Source of the DNA: Bacteroidales bacterium
GTDB lineage: Bacteria > Bacteroidota > Bacteroidia > Bacteroidales > P3
Direction: 5' to 3'
Assembly (NCBI GenBank): GCA_017616895.1
Contig: JAFZXE010000019.1
Coordinates: 145,084-209,083, forward strand
DNA: 64,000 nucleotides
Shown here: positions 32,915-40,314 of the stretch, in pieces
Layout: each line of letters begins with the position of its first letter
How positions within the stretch are numbered: position 1 is the first letter of the stretch
Position numbers and translations under genes: made by a program
The notes under the pieces: model-generated
What the model saw: only the letters and a program-made list of their open reading frames with translations
What the model was told of the DNA's origin: nothing
Database searches by the model: none

Positions 32915-32922
32915 TGCAACCG

Positions 32923-32930
32923 CAAAGATA
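32923..32930 (-). promoter_or_regulatory. -7 box of the CxC lipoprotein operon
   Basis: TATCTTTG on the minus strand directly before the operon. No clear -33 element is seen; the upstream side is a period-7 TTTTTAG/TTTCAAG repeat. Confidence 0.5.
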
Positions 32931-33020
32931 CTAAAATAGTTTAGAGTTTCTAGTTTTTAGTTTCAAGTTTTTAGTTCCCGACTGCTGACCACTGATATTG
33001 GGAGAGAAATATTCCAGTTC

Positions 33021-33087
33021 TTTGAAGAAATAATGCAAAGAGGTGTTTTATTTCTTCTTTTCGCTGTTCTATTTCTTTTCTTTTGAC
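33021..33087. repeat. 67-bp dispersed repeat downstream of the FKBP gene
   Basis: Nearly identical to 36681-36747 (about 90%), containing TTTTATTTCTTCTTTTCGC and TGTTCTATTTCTTT. Both copies lie within about 15 bases of the stop codon of a minus-strand gene. A partial third copy overlaps the end of the EamA gene (37463-37500). Confidence 0.7.
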
Positions 33088-33102
33088 TGCCTCAGGACCT
33101 AA

Positions 33103-33813
33103 TCAAGGGTGGAAGCTGTGGAGTTCTACGTCGTAGTATATGGCGGTGTAGGGAGGAATATCGACGGAACCTTTTGCTCCGAAAGCCAGACGGCTGGGGA
33201 AATAGAGCCTGTAGATACTACCGGGATTCATCATCGCAAGGCCCAGCTGCAGACCTCTGAACATACTGCCGCCCACGAGGGTCTCTATCGGTTTGCGGAC
33301 ATCGTAGGTCTGGTCGATGAACTTATCGCCTTTCAGGATATAGCCTTTATAGTCGAAGACGGCTACCTCGCCAACCTTCACGTTTTCGCCTTTGCCCTGT
33401 TTCAGCACTTTATAGTAGAAGCCTTCGGGGGCCTTCTTCACCTCTGGGTCGCTCTTCATCAAAGCCTCAAAGAGCTCCTCTTCTTCTTTCTCAACCGCCT
33501 CGATGGTTTTCTTCTGCTCCGCCTTGAGGTTGTCCTGCATAATACGAGTCACCTGTGCCAGCAACTCGTTGTACGACTGCTCGGTCAGCGGCTGTTTCTT
33601 CCCTTTGAGGGTGTGTTCGATGGCACGCAGCACCATCTCGGTGTTAAAGTCGTAACCGATATTCTGCATTCCGATGGCGGTGTTCTCGCCAACCGCCCAG
33701 CTGATGGAGTCGCGCTGGTCTTTGAGCACCACGTTGTCGTTATCTTTGCAAGAGACAAACGCCGACGCCGCAAGCAACAAAAGGACAAATGAACTGATTT
33801 TAAAAGTCTTCAT
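33103..33813 (-). CDS. FKBP-type peptidyl-prolyl isomerase lipoprotein
   Basis: 236 residues. Signal peptide MKTFKISSFVLLLLAASAF and lipobox VSC. Residues about 30-125 are a helical dimerisation segment as in Mip/FkpA (LAQVTRIMQDNLKAEQKKTIEAVEKEEEELFEAL). The C-terminal FKBP domain has VKVGEVAVFDYKGYILKGDKFIDQTYD, FRGLQLGLAMMNPGSIYRLYFPSRLAFGAKG, and PPYTAIYYDVELHSF, with the usual hydrophobic pocket residues. It likely assists folding of periplasmic or outer-membrane proteins, anchored by its lipid. Transcribed alone on the minus strand. Confidence 0.87.
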   Translation of the reverse strand: MKTFKISSFVLLLLAASAFVSCKDNDNVVLKDQRDSISWAVGENTAIGMQNIGYDFNTEMVLRAIEHTLKGKKQPLTEQSYNELLAQVTRIMQDNLKAEQKKTIEAVEKEEEELFEALMKSDPEVKKAPEGFYYKVLKQGKGENVKVGEVAVFDYKGYILKGDKFIDQTYDVRKPIETLVGGSMFRGLQLGLAMMNPGSIYRLYFPSRLAFGAKGSVDIPPYTAIYYDVELHSFHP

Positions 33814-33879
33814 AGGATATTGATATGTTTTATGTTTATATGTTTAACGGCTTTAAAAGGTTTCTGGTCACAGATCACA

Positions 33880-33976
33880 GGTCACTATTGTCAATTCACA
33901 ATTCACACCTTCACAATTCACACCTTCACAAAATTTATAGCCCTGTCCGGGCACGGACCCCTGTACGGGCACGCAC
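33880..33976. repeat. Period-7 ATTCACA repeats joined to two hairpin-repeat units
   Basis: ATTCACA/CCTTCACA words (33888-33935) run into two hairpin units (33941-33976): minus strand GTGCG-TGCC-CGTAC-AGGG and GTCCG-TGCC-CGGAC-AGGG. The first unit begins at the base after the TAA stop of the glycosylphosphotransferase gene. Confidence 0.7.
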
Positions 33977-35395
33977 TTACTTTCCTCTTCCTTGCAGTAT
34001 TATCAGAACCGTGTATAGCATTATCTTGACGTCGGTGGCGAGAGACATATTTTCCAAATATAAAAGGTCGTAGCGCATACGTTCAAGCATCTCGTCGATA
34101 TTTTCGGCATAGCCGTATTTCACCTGCCCCCACGAGGTGATGCCCGGTTTCACTCGCTGCAGCAGCAGGTATTCGGGGCTGCGCTGCACTATCTGGTCGA
34201 TATAGTACTGTCGTTCGGGACGCGGTCCCACGATAGACATGGTGCCTTTCAGCACGTTGTAGAACTGCGGTATCTCGTCGAGCCGCACCTTGCGCATGAA
34301 GCGTCCGAAGGGAGTGATACGCGGGTCGTCATCGCTCGCCAGAGCAGGCCCGTTAGCCTCCGCATCGACATACATCGAGCGGAACTTGTGCATTTTGAAC
34401 GGCTTGCCGCGATAGCCGATGCGCTCCTGTGCGTAGAACACAGGACCTCGGCTGGTACATTTTATTATCACCGCCGTCACCAGATAGACCGGCAGCAGCA
34501 GCGTCATAGCCAGCAGCGATGCCACGATGTCGAACATACGCTTCACGCTGTACTGCCACTCCTCCATCAGACGGTTGTTGATGGTGATAAGCGGCGAGTG
34601 GAATATGCTGTTCAGTTTTATGCTTCCGATGATGAGGTCGCGGGCATCGGGCGTAATCCTGATTGTCAGGTCGCCACATTCGTTGGCGGTCTGCACAATC
34701 ACACCAATCTGCTCCCTGCTGTTATCCTCGACAGCGATTATGACCTCCTCTACGTTGTGTTCCTCGACCAACCGGCGCAAATCCGCTATCGACCCCAGAT
34801 CCGGCATTACCAGTTTCATGTTCGGGTCTTTTTCGCCTTCGCCCACACTCACATATCCCACAAAGCGCTCACCGCTGTAGGTCTCCTGCTGCTCGAGGTC
34901 GATATAGGTCTTGTATGCCAGCTTGCCCGACCCAATCATTATGGTCGGGAATCCAATCTGGCGGTTGTGGACCTTGTGGACGGTGTTCGAGGTGATGACC
35001 AGCCTTATGGCGTAGGTGATGGCGAAATGGACCGCCAGCACGAACAGGAACGACACATAGTAGTTCTTATATGTTCTAATCTCGTCATCGAGTATCAGAG
35101 CAAAGAAAAGCACTATGACGCCCGCGAGCGAAGCCAGCGCCGTCTGCTGTAACTCTTTCAGGCGCGACTTGTGCAGCACGTTTCTGTAGGTACCCTGCAT
35201 AAAGTAGAGCACCAGCCAGCAGAGCGGCACCACCACGACACCATACCAGAAGTTCGCATCCCTGAAGAATGTCAGTGCGTCGCGTATGCCGTCGCCCTCG
35301 ATGGCGGCTTTGCGGAATATGAAGAAAAGTGTCCACGCCACCGCAGCGGACAACCAGTCACAAACAAGGTATTTTATTTCCAGCCGTTTCTCCAC
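33977..35395 (-). CDS. WcaJ-like polyprenyl glycosylphosphotransferase
   Basis: 472 residues. Four or five N-terminal transmembrane helices, a Rossmann-like CoA-binding-type domain (FPTIMIGSGKLAYKTYIDLEQQ...VGYVS) and the C-terminal bacterial sugar transferase domain: KRMFDIVASLLAMTLLLPVYL, RGPVFYAQERIGYRGKPFKMHKFRSM, RKVRLDEIPQFYNVLKGTMSIVGPRPE, VKPGITSWGQVKYG. This is the initiating enzyme that transfers a sugar phosphate (often glucose-1-P) to undecaprenyl phosphate for exopolysaccharide or capsule. Transcribed alone, possibly working with the flippase at 29220-30710. Exact sugar cannot be read from sequence. Confidence 0.9.
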   Translation of the reverse strand: MEKRLEIKYLVCDWLSAAVAWTLFFIFRKAAIEGDGIRDALTFFRDANFWYGVVVVPLCWLVLYFMQGTYRNVLHKSRLKELQQTALASLAGVIVLFFALILDDEIRTYKNYYVSFLFVLAVHFAITYAIRLVITSNTVHKVHNRQIGFPTIMIGSGKLAYKTYIDLEQQETYSGERFVGYVSVGEGEKDPNMKLVMPDLGSIADLRRLVEEHNVEEVIIAVEDNSREQIGVIVQTANECGDLTIRITPDARDLIIGSIKLNSIFHSPLITINNRLMEEWQYSVKRMFDIVASLLAMTLLLPVYLVTAVIIKCTSRGPVFYAQERIGYRGKPFKMHKFRSMYVDAEANGPALASDDDPRITPFGRFMRKVRLDEIPQFYNVLKGTMSIVGPRPERQYYIDQIVQRSPEYLLLQRVKPGITSWGQVKYGYAENIDEMLERMRYDLLYLENMSLATDVKIMLYTVLIILQGRGK

Positions 35396-35432
35396 CTTTG
35401 AAACTGTTTAGATTTAATCGATGTATTTTGTT

Positions 35433-35543
35433 ATGGACATGGACGAGCAGATTTTTCGTCTTATCGAAGGAGCAATGGGTGTCCATCGTAGCTGTGAGAA
35501 GGCGGAGAATATGCCGTTCAGGTTCTTTAAGAAAAACATTTGA
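35433..35543 (+). pseudogene. Remnant of a GxxExxY-family gene (N-terminal 36 codons)
   Basis: A 36-codon frame starts MDMDEQIFRLIEGAMGVHRS and then diverges and stops. The first 20 residues resemble the N-terminus of GxxExxY proteins (pattern xxxIIxAAMxVHRxLG), after which the expected LGPGFLExxY is replaced. It is most likely a decayed fragment between the glycosylphosphotransferase and lipoprotein genes. A chance frame is the alternative. Confidence 0.4.
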
Positions 35544-35562
35544 ATTGAATTTATACAGTTTC

Positions 35563-36540
35563 TTACATCTGCAGCAGTTTCACATTGTCCAGATACACCT
35601 TGCCGTCAATCCCCTCGCTGTTCAACGCCGTAAACACGATGCGGAACGTGCTGTTGTAGTTGAACTGCGACCAGAGGCGTCCGAGGTTGATATATATCTT
35701 TTTCCATTCGCTGGTCTCATACAGCGTCATAGCCGACTGCGTCGATTGGGTTCCACCCGAATAGTAGGCGCTCTTCATTCCCACGCTCAGCCTCACGTCG
35801 GTCTTGAAGTCCATCTCCAGGTAGAGGTACGCTCCAGGGTCGTTACAGACGATGTCGTTGTTTATCTCGAACGTAAGGGTCTGCTTGTCTGACGGCACGT
35901 TGACCACGCCGCTTCCCGTACCCGACCGTATAAGGTTGGGGTCGATGGTTCGTTCCACCTTGCCGCTGTCGAACACAAAAGACACCTGCGACGCCTCGAA
36001 ATACTCCTGAGCAAGCACCTTGACCAGCGTGTCCGACACCGAAAGTATCTGTCCATCGACAATCTGCTGCACCGTCCAAGGTCTGTAGGTGGTGGTCAGC
36101 GTCCACTTTCCCTCGGAGTCCTGCACGCCGAGGTTGGTCGTCGAGTCGGTCACAAGCGGCACATCGGTGAGCCTGATATATTCGTAGTATGGGTACTCTA
36201 TGCGGGTTGCCGCGATGCCGTTCTGCTTCACGACAGGAGTAATGCGAAGCCTCGTTATAGTCTTGTCTCTCAGCACCGGAAGCGTACAGGGCAGCTGGAA
36301 TGTTCCGAGGTTTGTCTCCTCCTCGTCACCCTCCCAGAAAGCCACAATCTGCACCGCATCCACGTCGCTCGTAAGGAAGCCTGTCGGCGACGGAGTGCTG
36401 GCATCGGCACGTTCCACAACGTCTATCTTGTCTAGATGCAGGTAACCCGGCACCTTCACGGCATCCTTCTTACACCCTCCCATAAGCGTCGCCACAAGGG
36501 CTATCGATAGAAATATAGTAAGCTTTGAAATACGTTTCAT
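35563..36540 (-). CDS. Lipoprotein with C-terminal carbohydrate-binding-like beta domain
   Basis: 325 residues from ATG 36540 (MKRISKLTIFLSIALVATLM, lipobox GGC); an in-frame ATG 27 bases upstream lengthens only the n-region. N-terminal about 200 residues are beta-rich (ITRLRITPVVKQNGIAATRIEYPYYEY, GVQDSEGKWTLTTTYRPW). The C-terminal half (LTFEINNDIVCNDPGAYLYLEMDFKTDV ... WKKIYINLGRLWSQF ... GKVYLDNVKLLQM) has the strand order and the final YLDNVKL of galactose-binding-like jelly rolls. Likely a surface lipoprotein; function unknown. Monocistronic. Confidence 0.7.
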   Translation of the reverse strand: MKRISKLTIFLSIALVATLMGGCKKDAVKVPGYLHLDKIDVVERADASTPSPTGFLTSDVDAVQIVAFWEGDEEETNLGTFQLPCTLPVLRDKTITRLRITPVVKQNGIAATRIEYPYYEYIRLTDVPLVTDSTTNLGVQDSEGKWTLTTTYRPWTVQQIVDGQILSVSDTLVKVLAQEYFEASQVSFVFDSGKVERTIDPNLIRSGTGSGVVNVPSDKQTLTFEINNDIVCNDPGAYLYLEMDFKTDVRLSVGMKSAYYSGGTQSTQSAMTLYETSEWKKIYINLGRLWSQFNYNSTFRIVFTALNSEGIDGKVYLDNVKLLQM

Positions 36541-36630
36541 AACTAGATATAAACGCACCGAGGGCAAAATTATTGCACACGAAAGTATGACTGCTGTCTT
36601 TGGATTTCGGAAAGAAATATCCCAGAGATT

Positions 36631-36747
36631 ATTCGCTTGATTTAATTTGATTAAGCGGTGCTCATCAATGCTAAAGCATGTTTGAAGAAATATTGCAAAG
36701 GGATGTTTTATTTCTTCTTTTCGCTGTTCTATTTCTTTCCCTTTGAC
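36631..36747. repeat. Two dispersed repeats between lipoprotein and phosphoesterase genes
   Basis: 36631-36682 matches 37289-37339 (ATTCGCTTGA...GCGGTGCTCATCAATG, then ATGCTAAAGCAT palindrome). 36681-36747 matches 33021-33087. The phosphoesterase gene is thus bracketed by direct copies of the first repeat. Confidence 0.7.
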
Positions 36748-36758
36748 AGACTACTTAC

Positions 36759-37259
36759 CTATGCTGGCACGCACTTCTCATACTCCATAATCTCCAGGTC
36801 TTTCGGCTTGCCTTCGTCCAGCGTCAGCCTCACCAGGGTGCTTTTCAGGTGGAATCCCTGACGTCCTGCTGCCCCCGGGTTGATATGCAGGAAGTTGTAT
36901 TCTTTGTCGTACATCACCTTCAGTATGTGGCTGTGGCCGCATACGAAGATGTCGGGCTTCGCCACCTCGAGCATCCGCTTGATATTCTGAGGGTAGTGAC
37001 CCGGCCAGCCGCCTATGTGAGTCATCAGCACACGTGCCCCCTCGCAGTCGAAGTCCGCCACCTCCTCCGTGATGCTCCTCAAGTCCCATCCGTCGCAGTT
37101 CCCGAATACCGCCCTTACCGGCTTCCAATCCATCAACTCCTCCAGCACCCCCTGCCCGCAGTCGCCCGCATGCCACAGTTCGTCGCAGTCCTTGAAGAAC
37201 TCCCACACCTGCTTCGCGATATATCCATGAGTATCAGAAAGTATGCCGATTTTTTTCAT
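36759..37259 (-). CDS. YfcE/MJ0936-family metallophosphoesterase
   Basis: 166 residues. Calcineurin-like motifs in order: GILSDTHGY (D8, H10), WHAGDCG (D), VFGNCDGWD (GNCD), MTHIGGWPG (H), CGHSHI (GHSH), all metal ligands of small YfcE-type phosphodiesterases, which act in the cytosol on uncharacterised substrates. The last codons (KCVPA, from AAGTGCGTGCCAGCATAG) look like the left part of the hairpin repeat that begins TTAAGTGCG elsewhere, so the native C-terminus may have been replaced by the element. Flanked by direct repeats on both sides. Confidence 0.88.
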   Translation of the reverse strand: MKKIGILSDTHGYIAKQVWEFFKDCDELWHAGDCGQGVLEELMDWKPVRAVFGNCDGWDLRSITEEVADFDCEGARVLMTHIGGWPGHYPQNIKRMLEVAKPDIFVCGHSHILKVMYDKEYNFLHINPGAAGRQGFHLKSTLVRLTLDEGKPKDLEIMEYEKCVPA

Positions 37260-37288
37260 TGGGATTAGTGAATTGTGAATAGTGAATT

Positions 37289-37448
37289 ATTCGCTTGAAT
37301 TAATTTTATTCAGCGGTGCTCATCAATGCTAAAGCATGTGTGAATTGACAAATGTCACACGCTAACTGCTGACCGCTGACCGCTTATGGTTATCGTTGAT
37401 ACGTTGATATGTTCCGCTGACTGCTAACTGCTAACTACTGACTGCTAA
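37289..37448. repeat. Dispersed repeat plus period-7 GCTAACT/GCTGACC array
   Basis: 37289-37339 is the second copy of the repeat at 36631-36682. Then 7-base units gctaact, gctgacc, gctgacc, and after a short TTGATAC stretch gctgact, gctaact, gctaact, actgact. The same word family occurs near 6030, 38466 and 42940. Confidence 0.65.
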
Positions 37449-37483
37449 GCATTAATCTTGTTCTATTTCTTCAAACTTCTGTT

Positions 37484-38401
37484 CTATTTCTCTCCCTCCA
37501 TTTGCCCAGTGCGGGCACGCACCTGCACTATCACCACACCCACTATTACTATCGCCATACCGGCCACTTTGACCAGCGAGAAATGTTCCTGACCTATCGC
37601 CACCGCCGCTATCATCGAGAATACAGGGATGGTGTTGGTGAAGATGCACGACGCCGTCGCGCCGATGTGGCGTATGCCGTAGTTGTAGCAGGCGTATGCG
37701 ATGGTGCTGCAAAAGATACCCAACGCCAGCAACAACAGCAACACCTTAGGCGAGAACTCGAGGGCGCCCAGTTTATCTCCATCCACAAGCAGCATCACAG
37801 GCAGGTAATACACCAAGCCAATCAGGTTCTGGTAAGCCGTGATGGTGATAGGACGGTAGTGATCGACCACCTTCACCAGAATCAGCGTGTATATCACCGC
37901 CACCACCACCGCGCCGGCAAGGAAAAGCAGCCCTTTCACCACCGACTGCCCGCCGGTTGCCGTCGAGCCGTGTCCCATAAGCATCACGCCGATGCCCACT
38001 AGCGAAAGGAGTATTCCCACCATCGTAAGCCACTGGATACGTTCCTTATAGACAGCCGCCATGCCGAACGGCACGAAGAGAGGTATGGTGGCGATTACCA
38101 CCGCGGCCAAGCTGCCGTCGAGTTGGAGTATTCCGCTTGTCTCGAGGAAGCTGTAAAGGAAAGGTTCGGCGAAACTCAGCAGGAGAAACCATTTGAGGTC
38201 GCCCTTCCTTATGCGTTCCAACTTGCACATCACCGCCAGCAGCGGAATCATCACCACCGACGCAAGAAACATGCGGAATGTGATGATATGCAGCGCCGTC
38301 ATGTTAGGAGCCGTCAAAGAAATCTCCTTGGTCATGATGAAGCTCACGCCCCAGAGCACCGAAGCGAAGAAAAGGGTTGAATATACGGCAAGTTTCTTCA
38401 T
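37484..38401 (-). CDS. EamA/DMT-family transporter with repeat-derived C-terminal tail
   Basis: 305 residues with ten predicted helices in two EamA halves (LFFASVLWGVSFIMTKEIS... and GLLFLAGAVVVAVIYTLILVKV...GIFCSTIAYACYNYGIRHIGA...TNTIPVFSMIAAVAIGQEH). Exporter-type drug/metabolite transporter of the inner membrane; substrate unknown. After the last helix (VIVGVVIVQ) the tail reads VRARTGQMEGEK. VRARTG is encoded by one hairpin-repeat unit (37509-37522, minus GTGCG-TGCC-CGCAC), and the final codons plus stop fall in the partial dispersed repeat also seen at 33021. The original C-terminus seems to have been overwritten. Confidence 0.85.
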   Translation of the reverse strand: MKKLAVYSTLFFASVLWGVSFIMTKEISLTAPNMTALHIITFRMFLASVVMIPLLAVMCKLERIRKGDLKWFLLLSFAEPFLYSFLETSGILQLDGSLAAVVIATIPLFVPFGMAAVYKERIQWLTMVGILLSLVGIGVMLMGHGSTATGGQSVVKGLLFLAGAVVVAVIYTLILVKVVDHYRPITITAYQNLIGLVYYLPVMLLVDGDKLGALEFSPKVLLLLLALGIFCSTIAYACYNYGIRHIGATASCIFTNTIPVFSMIAAVAIGQEHFSLVKVAGMAIVIVGVVIVQVRARTGQMEGEK

Positions 38402-38558
38402 TGAATGCGCAGATAAGTGAATAACGCAACAACGAAGGATTTAGTACCTCGAATTGATAGCATTCTAGCAGTCAGCAGTTAGTAGTCAGCGGTTAGTAGG
38501 TTTTATGCGATGTATGCCAACAGCACACTATACTATTAACCTTTTTCTGAACTAATTA

Positions 38559-39059
38559 TTATAGGCTTTCAATATCGTCTTCCGACAAGCCTGTAATTTC
38601 CACAATGTCAGAAACGGAATAACCTTTGGCTTTCATCCTGCGGGCGGTTTGTTCGAGGTTCTTGTTGGTGGTTGTTTCAACAATGACAGCCTCGTTCTTC
38701 TCCCACGACTCCCAGTCGGTTTCAGCCAAGTATCGAGACACTTGATCGCGCAACGGATGAAGGTCTTCTCCTATCACTTTCCAAACCTCAACAGGATTTA
38801 TCTGATAGTAGTCGTGCACCAAGACATGACGCATCCTTGTGATATGTTTCCAAGGTGTTTCGGCATGTTGACGACAGAAGGCATTGGTCAACTTATAAGC
38901 GGCCTCTCCGACAATCTCAATGTTCTTTACTACACCGTAGTATTTCAAGTTGTCAGCCTCAAGTTCTTCTTTCGTTTTCCCTGCGGCAAAACTAAGGATG
39001 CGGTCGATGGCTTCAATAATATGTTCCAGCCGTTCGCGGTCTCTAACGTACTCTCTCAT
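38559..39059 (-). CDS. hepT: HepT-type toxin (minimal nucleotidyltransferase partner) with extra C-terminal tail
   Basis: 166 residues. The HepT/DUF86 core (1-115) carries the RNase motif R77-x4-H82-x-Y84 (MRHVLVHDYY) in a HEPN-like helical bundle, with NLKYYGVVKNIEIVGEAAYKL before it. The tail (about 133-166: NLEQTARRMKAKGYSVSDIVEITGLSEDDIESL) is not part of standard HepT. It resembles the C-terminal tail of Rpn/PD-(D/E)XK recombination-promoting nucleases. It overlaps the antitoxin gene by 17 bases, so expression is coupled, antitoxin first. HepT cleaves RNA unless AMPylated by MntA. Confidence 0.85.
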   Translation of the reverse strand: MREYVRDRERLEHIIEAIDRILSFAAGKTKEELEADNLKYYGVVKNIEIVGEAAYKLTNAFCRQHAETPWKHITRMRHVLVHDYYQINPVEVWKVIGEDLHPLRDQVSRYLAETDWESWEKNEAVIVETTTNKNLEQTARRMKAKGYSVSDIVEITGLSEDDIESL

Positions 39060-39339
39060 ATATCAACTTCCTATCTTGATTTACATTTTCGCTTATTCTC
39101 TGCCGTAATGTGCCATCCTCCACGATGTCCACAGGTCGGTCGAGAATTTCTTCCAACTCGTTGAGCATAGCGGCGTGTTTCAACAAGCTGATGCCTTCGT
39201 CATCGTACTGCACGAGCAAATCGACGTCGCTCAGTGGAGTCTCTTCACCGCGGGCGAAAGAGCCAAAAAGCCAAGCCTTCACAACTGGTTGCGTCTTGAA
39301 GTAGTCGGCTATTAACTGTGTCATCGCTTGCGTGCTCAT
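39043..39339 (-). CDS. mntA: MntA-type antitoxin (minimal nucleotidyltransferase)
   Basis: 98 residues. MNT motif GSFARGEETPLSDVDLLV (GS at 26-27, D38-x-D40) followed by a third acidic position in RPVDIVEDG. MntA antitoxins transfer AMP to the tyrosine of the HepT RNase motif and so silence it. It is upstream of and overlapping hepT, forming a compact toxin-antitoxin operon with its own promoter. Confidence 0.88.
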   Translation of the reverse strand: MSTQAMTQLIADYFKTQPVVKAWLFGSFARGEETPLSDVDLLVQYDDEGISLLKHAAMLNELEEILDRPVDIVEDGTLRQRISENVNQDRKLIYERVR

Positions 39340-39369
39340 AAGTTAAATTTCCTGTGTGTTTGTCGATTG

Positions 39370-39401
39370 CAAAGTTACAAAGAATAATTGAATTGACCAA
39401 A
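39370..39401 (-). promoter_or_regulatory. Promoter of the mntA-hepT operon
   Basis: Minus strand TTTG (39398-39401), 20-base spacer, TAACTTTG (39370-39377); about 25 bases from transcript start to the mntA ATG. Confidence 0.7.
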
Positions 39402-39492
39402 ATTGACCGATTTTTGCAAAATAAATAATAAAAACACAATCTTTGCGTTTTATGTGATACAAAAAGAATAGAAACAAGTAAAAATAACACCC

Positions 39493-40224
39493 ATGAAGAA
39501 AATTGCAATCCTGGCAACCATCCTTCTCACCGTTGCCTCACTGTCAGTTCAAGCGCAGAACAAGTTCCGCGGCATCGTGAAATATAAACTCGAGAGCACT
39601 GGAACGACCTCGTTCCAGATTCCTGCCGAGCAACAAACCACCGAGCTGAAGGTCTATGACGACCAGCTTTTCATGAGCAGCAAGCTGCAGAACGGCTATA
39701 AAGTGACCACCAATGCGGACTTCAGCCCCTACATCTCGTACCTGGCCGCCAACGACATAGAGCTGGAAACCTACACTGGCGACGGCAAGTTCCTCATCCG
39801 CGAGACCCACAGCAAAGCCGAAGCCGACAGCCTGTCGATACCCGACAAGGAGCCCGGTCACTTCTATTTCGAGTATGTCGATGGCGAAACGCAGGAGATG
39901 GTGGGCTATACCGCCAAGAAGGCCATCCTGCACGTCTTTGACGAAGACTCGGGCGAGGACAACCCCATCGTTTTCTGGTACACCGATGAGATTGGACCTG
40001 AGTACAACTTCCTGTTCAACGGCATCAAGGGTGTGCCGTTGAAGTTCGAGCAGCAGCTGGGCGAAGGCAAGGCTGTGACCTATACCTGCACCGAGATTGT
40101 GAAAGGCAAGGTGAAAGACGTCGATATGCTCCTGCCCGCCGGCTTCAAAGAAGCTACCGAAGAGGAGTTTAACAACTTCATGAAAGAACTTCAGGAAGCC
40201 GTCCAACTGCTGAGCGACGAATAA
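39493..40224 (+). CDS. Secreted protein of unknown function (DUF4412-like)
   Basis: 243 residues with a standard signal peptide (MKKIAILATILLTVASLSVQAQ). The mature protein starts KFRGIVKYKLESTGTTS and has repeated antiparallel strand patterns (LKVYDDQLFMSSKLQNGYKV, FLIRETHSKAEADSL, GYTAKKAILHVFD), similar in style to DUF4412/LolA-like beta proteins of Bacteroidota. It ends in an acidic helix. No catalytic motif is visible. A -7-like AATCTTTG (39438-39445) precedes it and a terminator follows. Periplasmic location inferred. Confidence 0.7.
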   Translation: MKKIAILATILLTVASLSVQAQNKFRGIVKYKLESTGTTSFQIPAEQQTTELKVYDDQLFMSSKLQNGYKVTTNADFSPYISYLAANDIELETYTGDGKFLIRETHSKAEADSLSIPDKEPGHFYFEYVDGETQEMVGYTAKKAILHVFDEDSGEDNPIVFWYTDEIGPEYNFLFNGIKGVPLKFEQQLGEGKAVTYTCTEIVKGKVKDVDMLLPAGFKEATEEEFNNFMKELQEAVQLLSDE

Positions 40225-40260
40225 AAAGAGGTCACCCTCCTACCCTATCAAGCACACATA

Positions 40261-40296
40261 TAGGCTATCCTAGACCCTTCTAGGGTAGCCTATTTC
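40261..40296 (+). terminator. Terminator between the secreted protein gene and ftsK
   Basis: Hairpin TAGGCTATCCTAGA / TCTAGGGTAGCCTA with loop CCCT (one mismatch), then TTTCT. Confidence 0.7.
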
Positions 40297-40314
40297 TAAA
40301 ATCAAAATACATCA

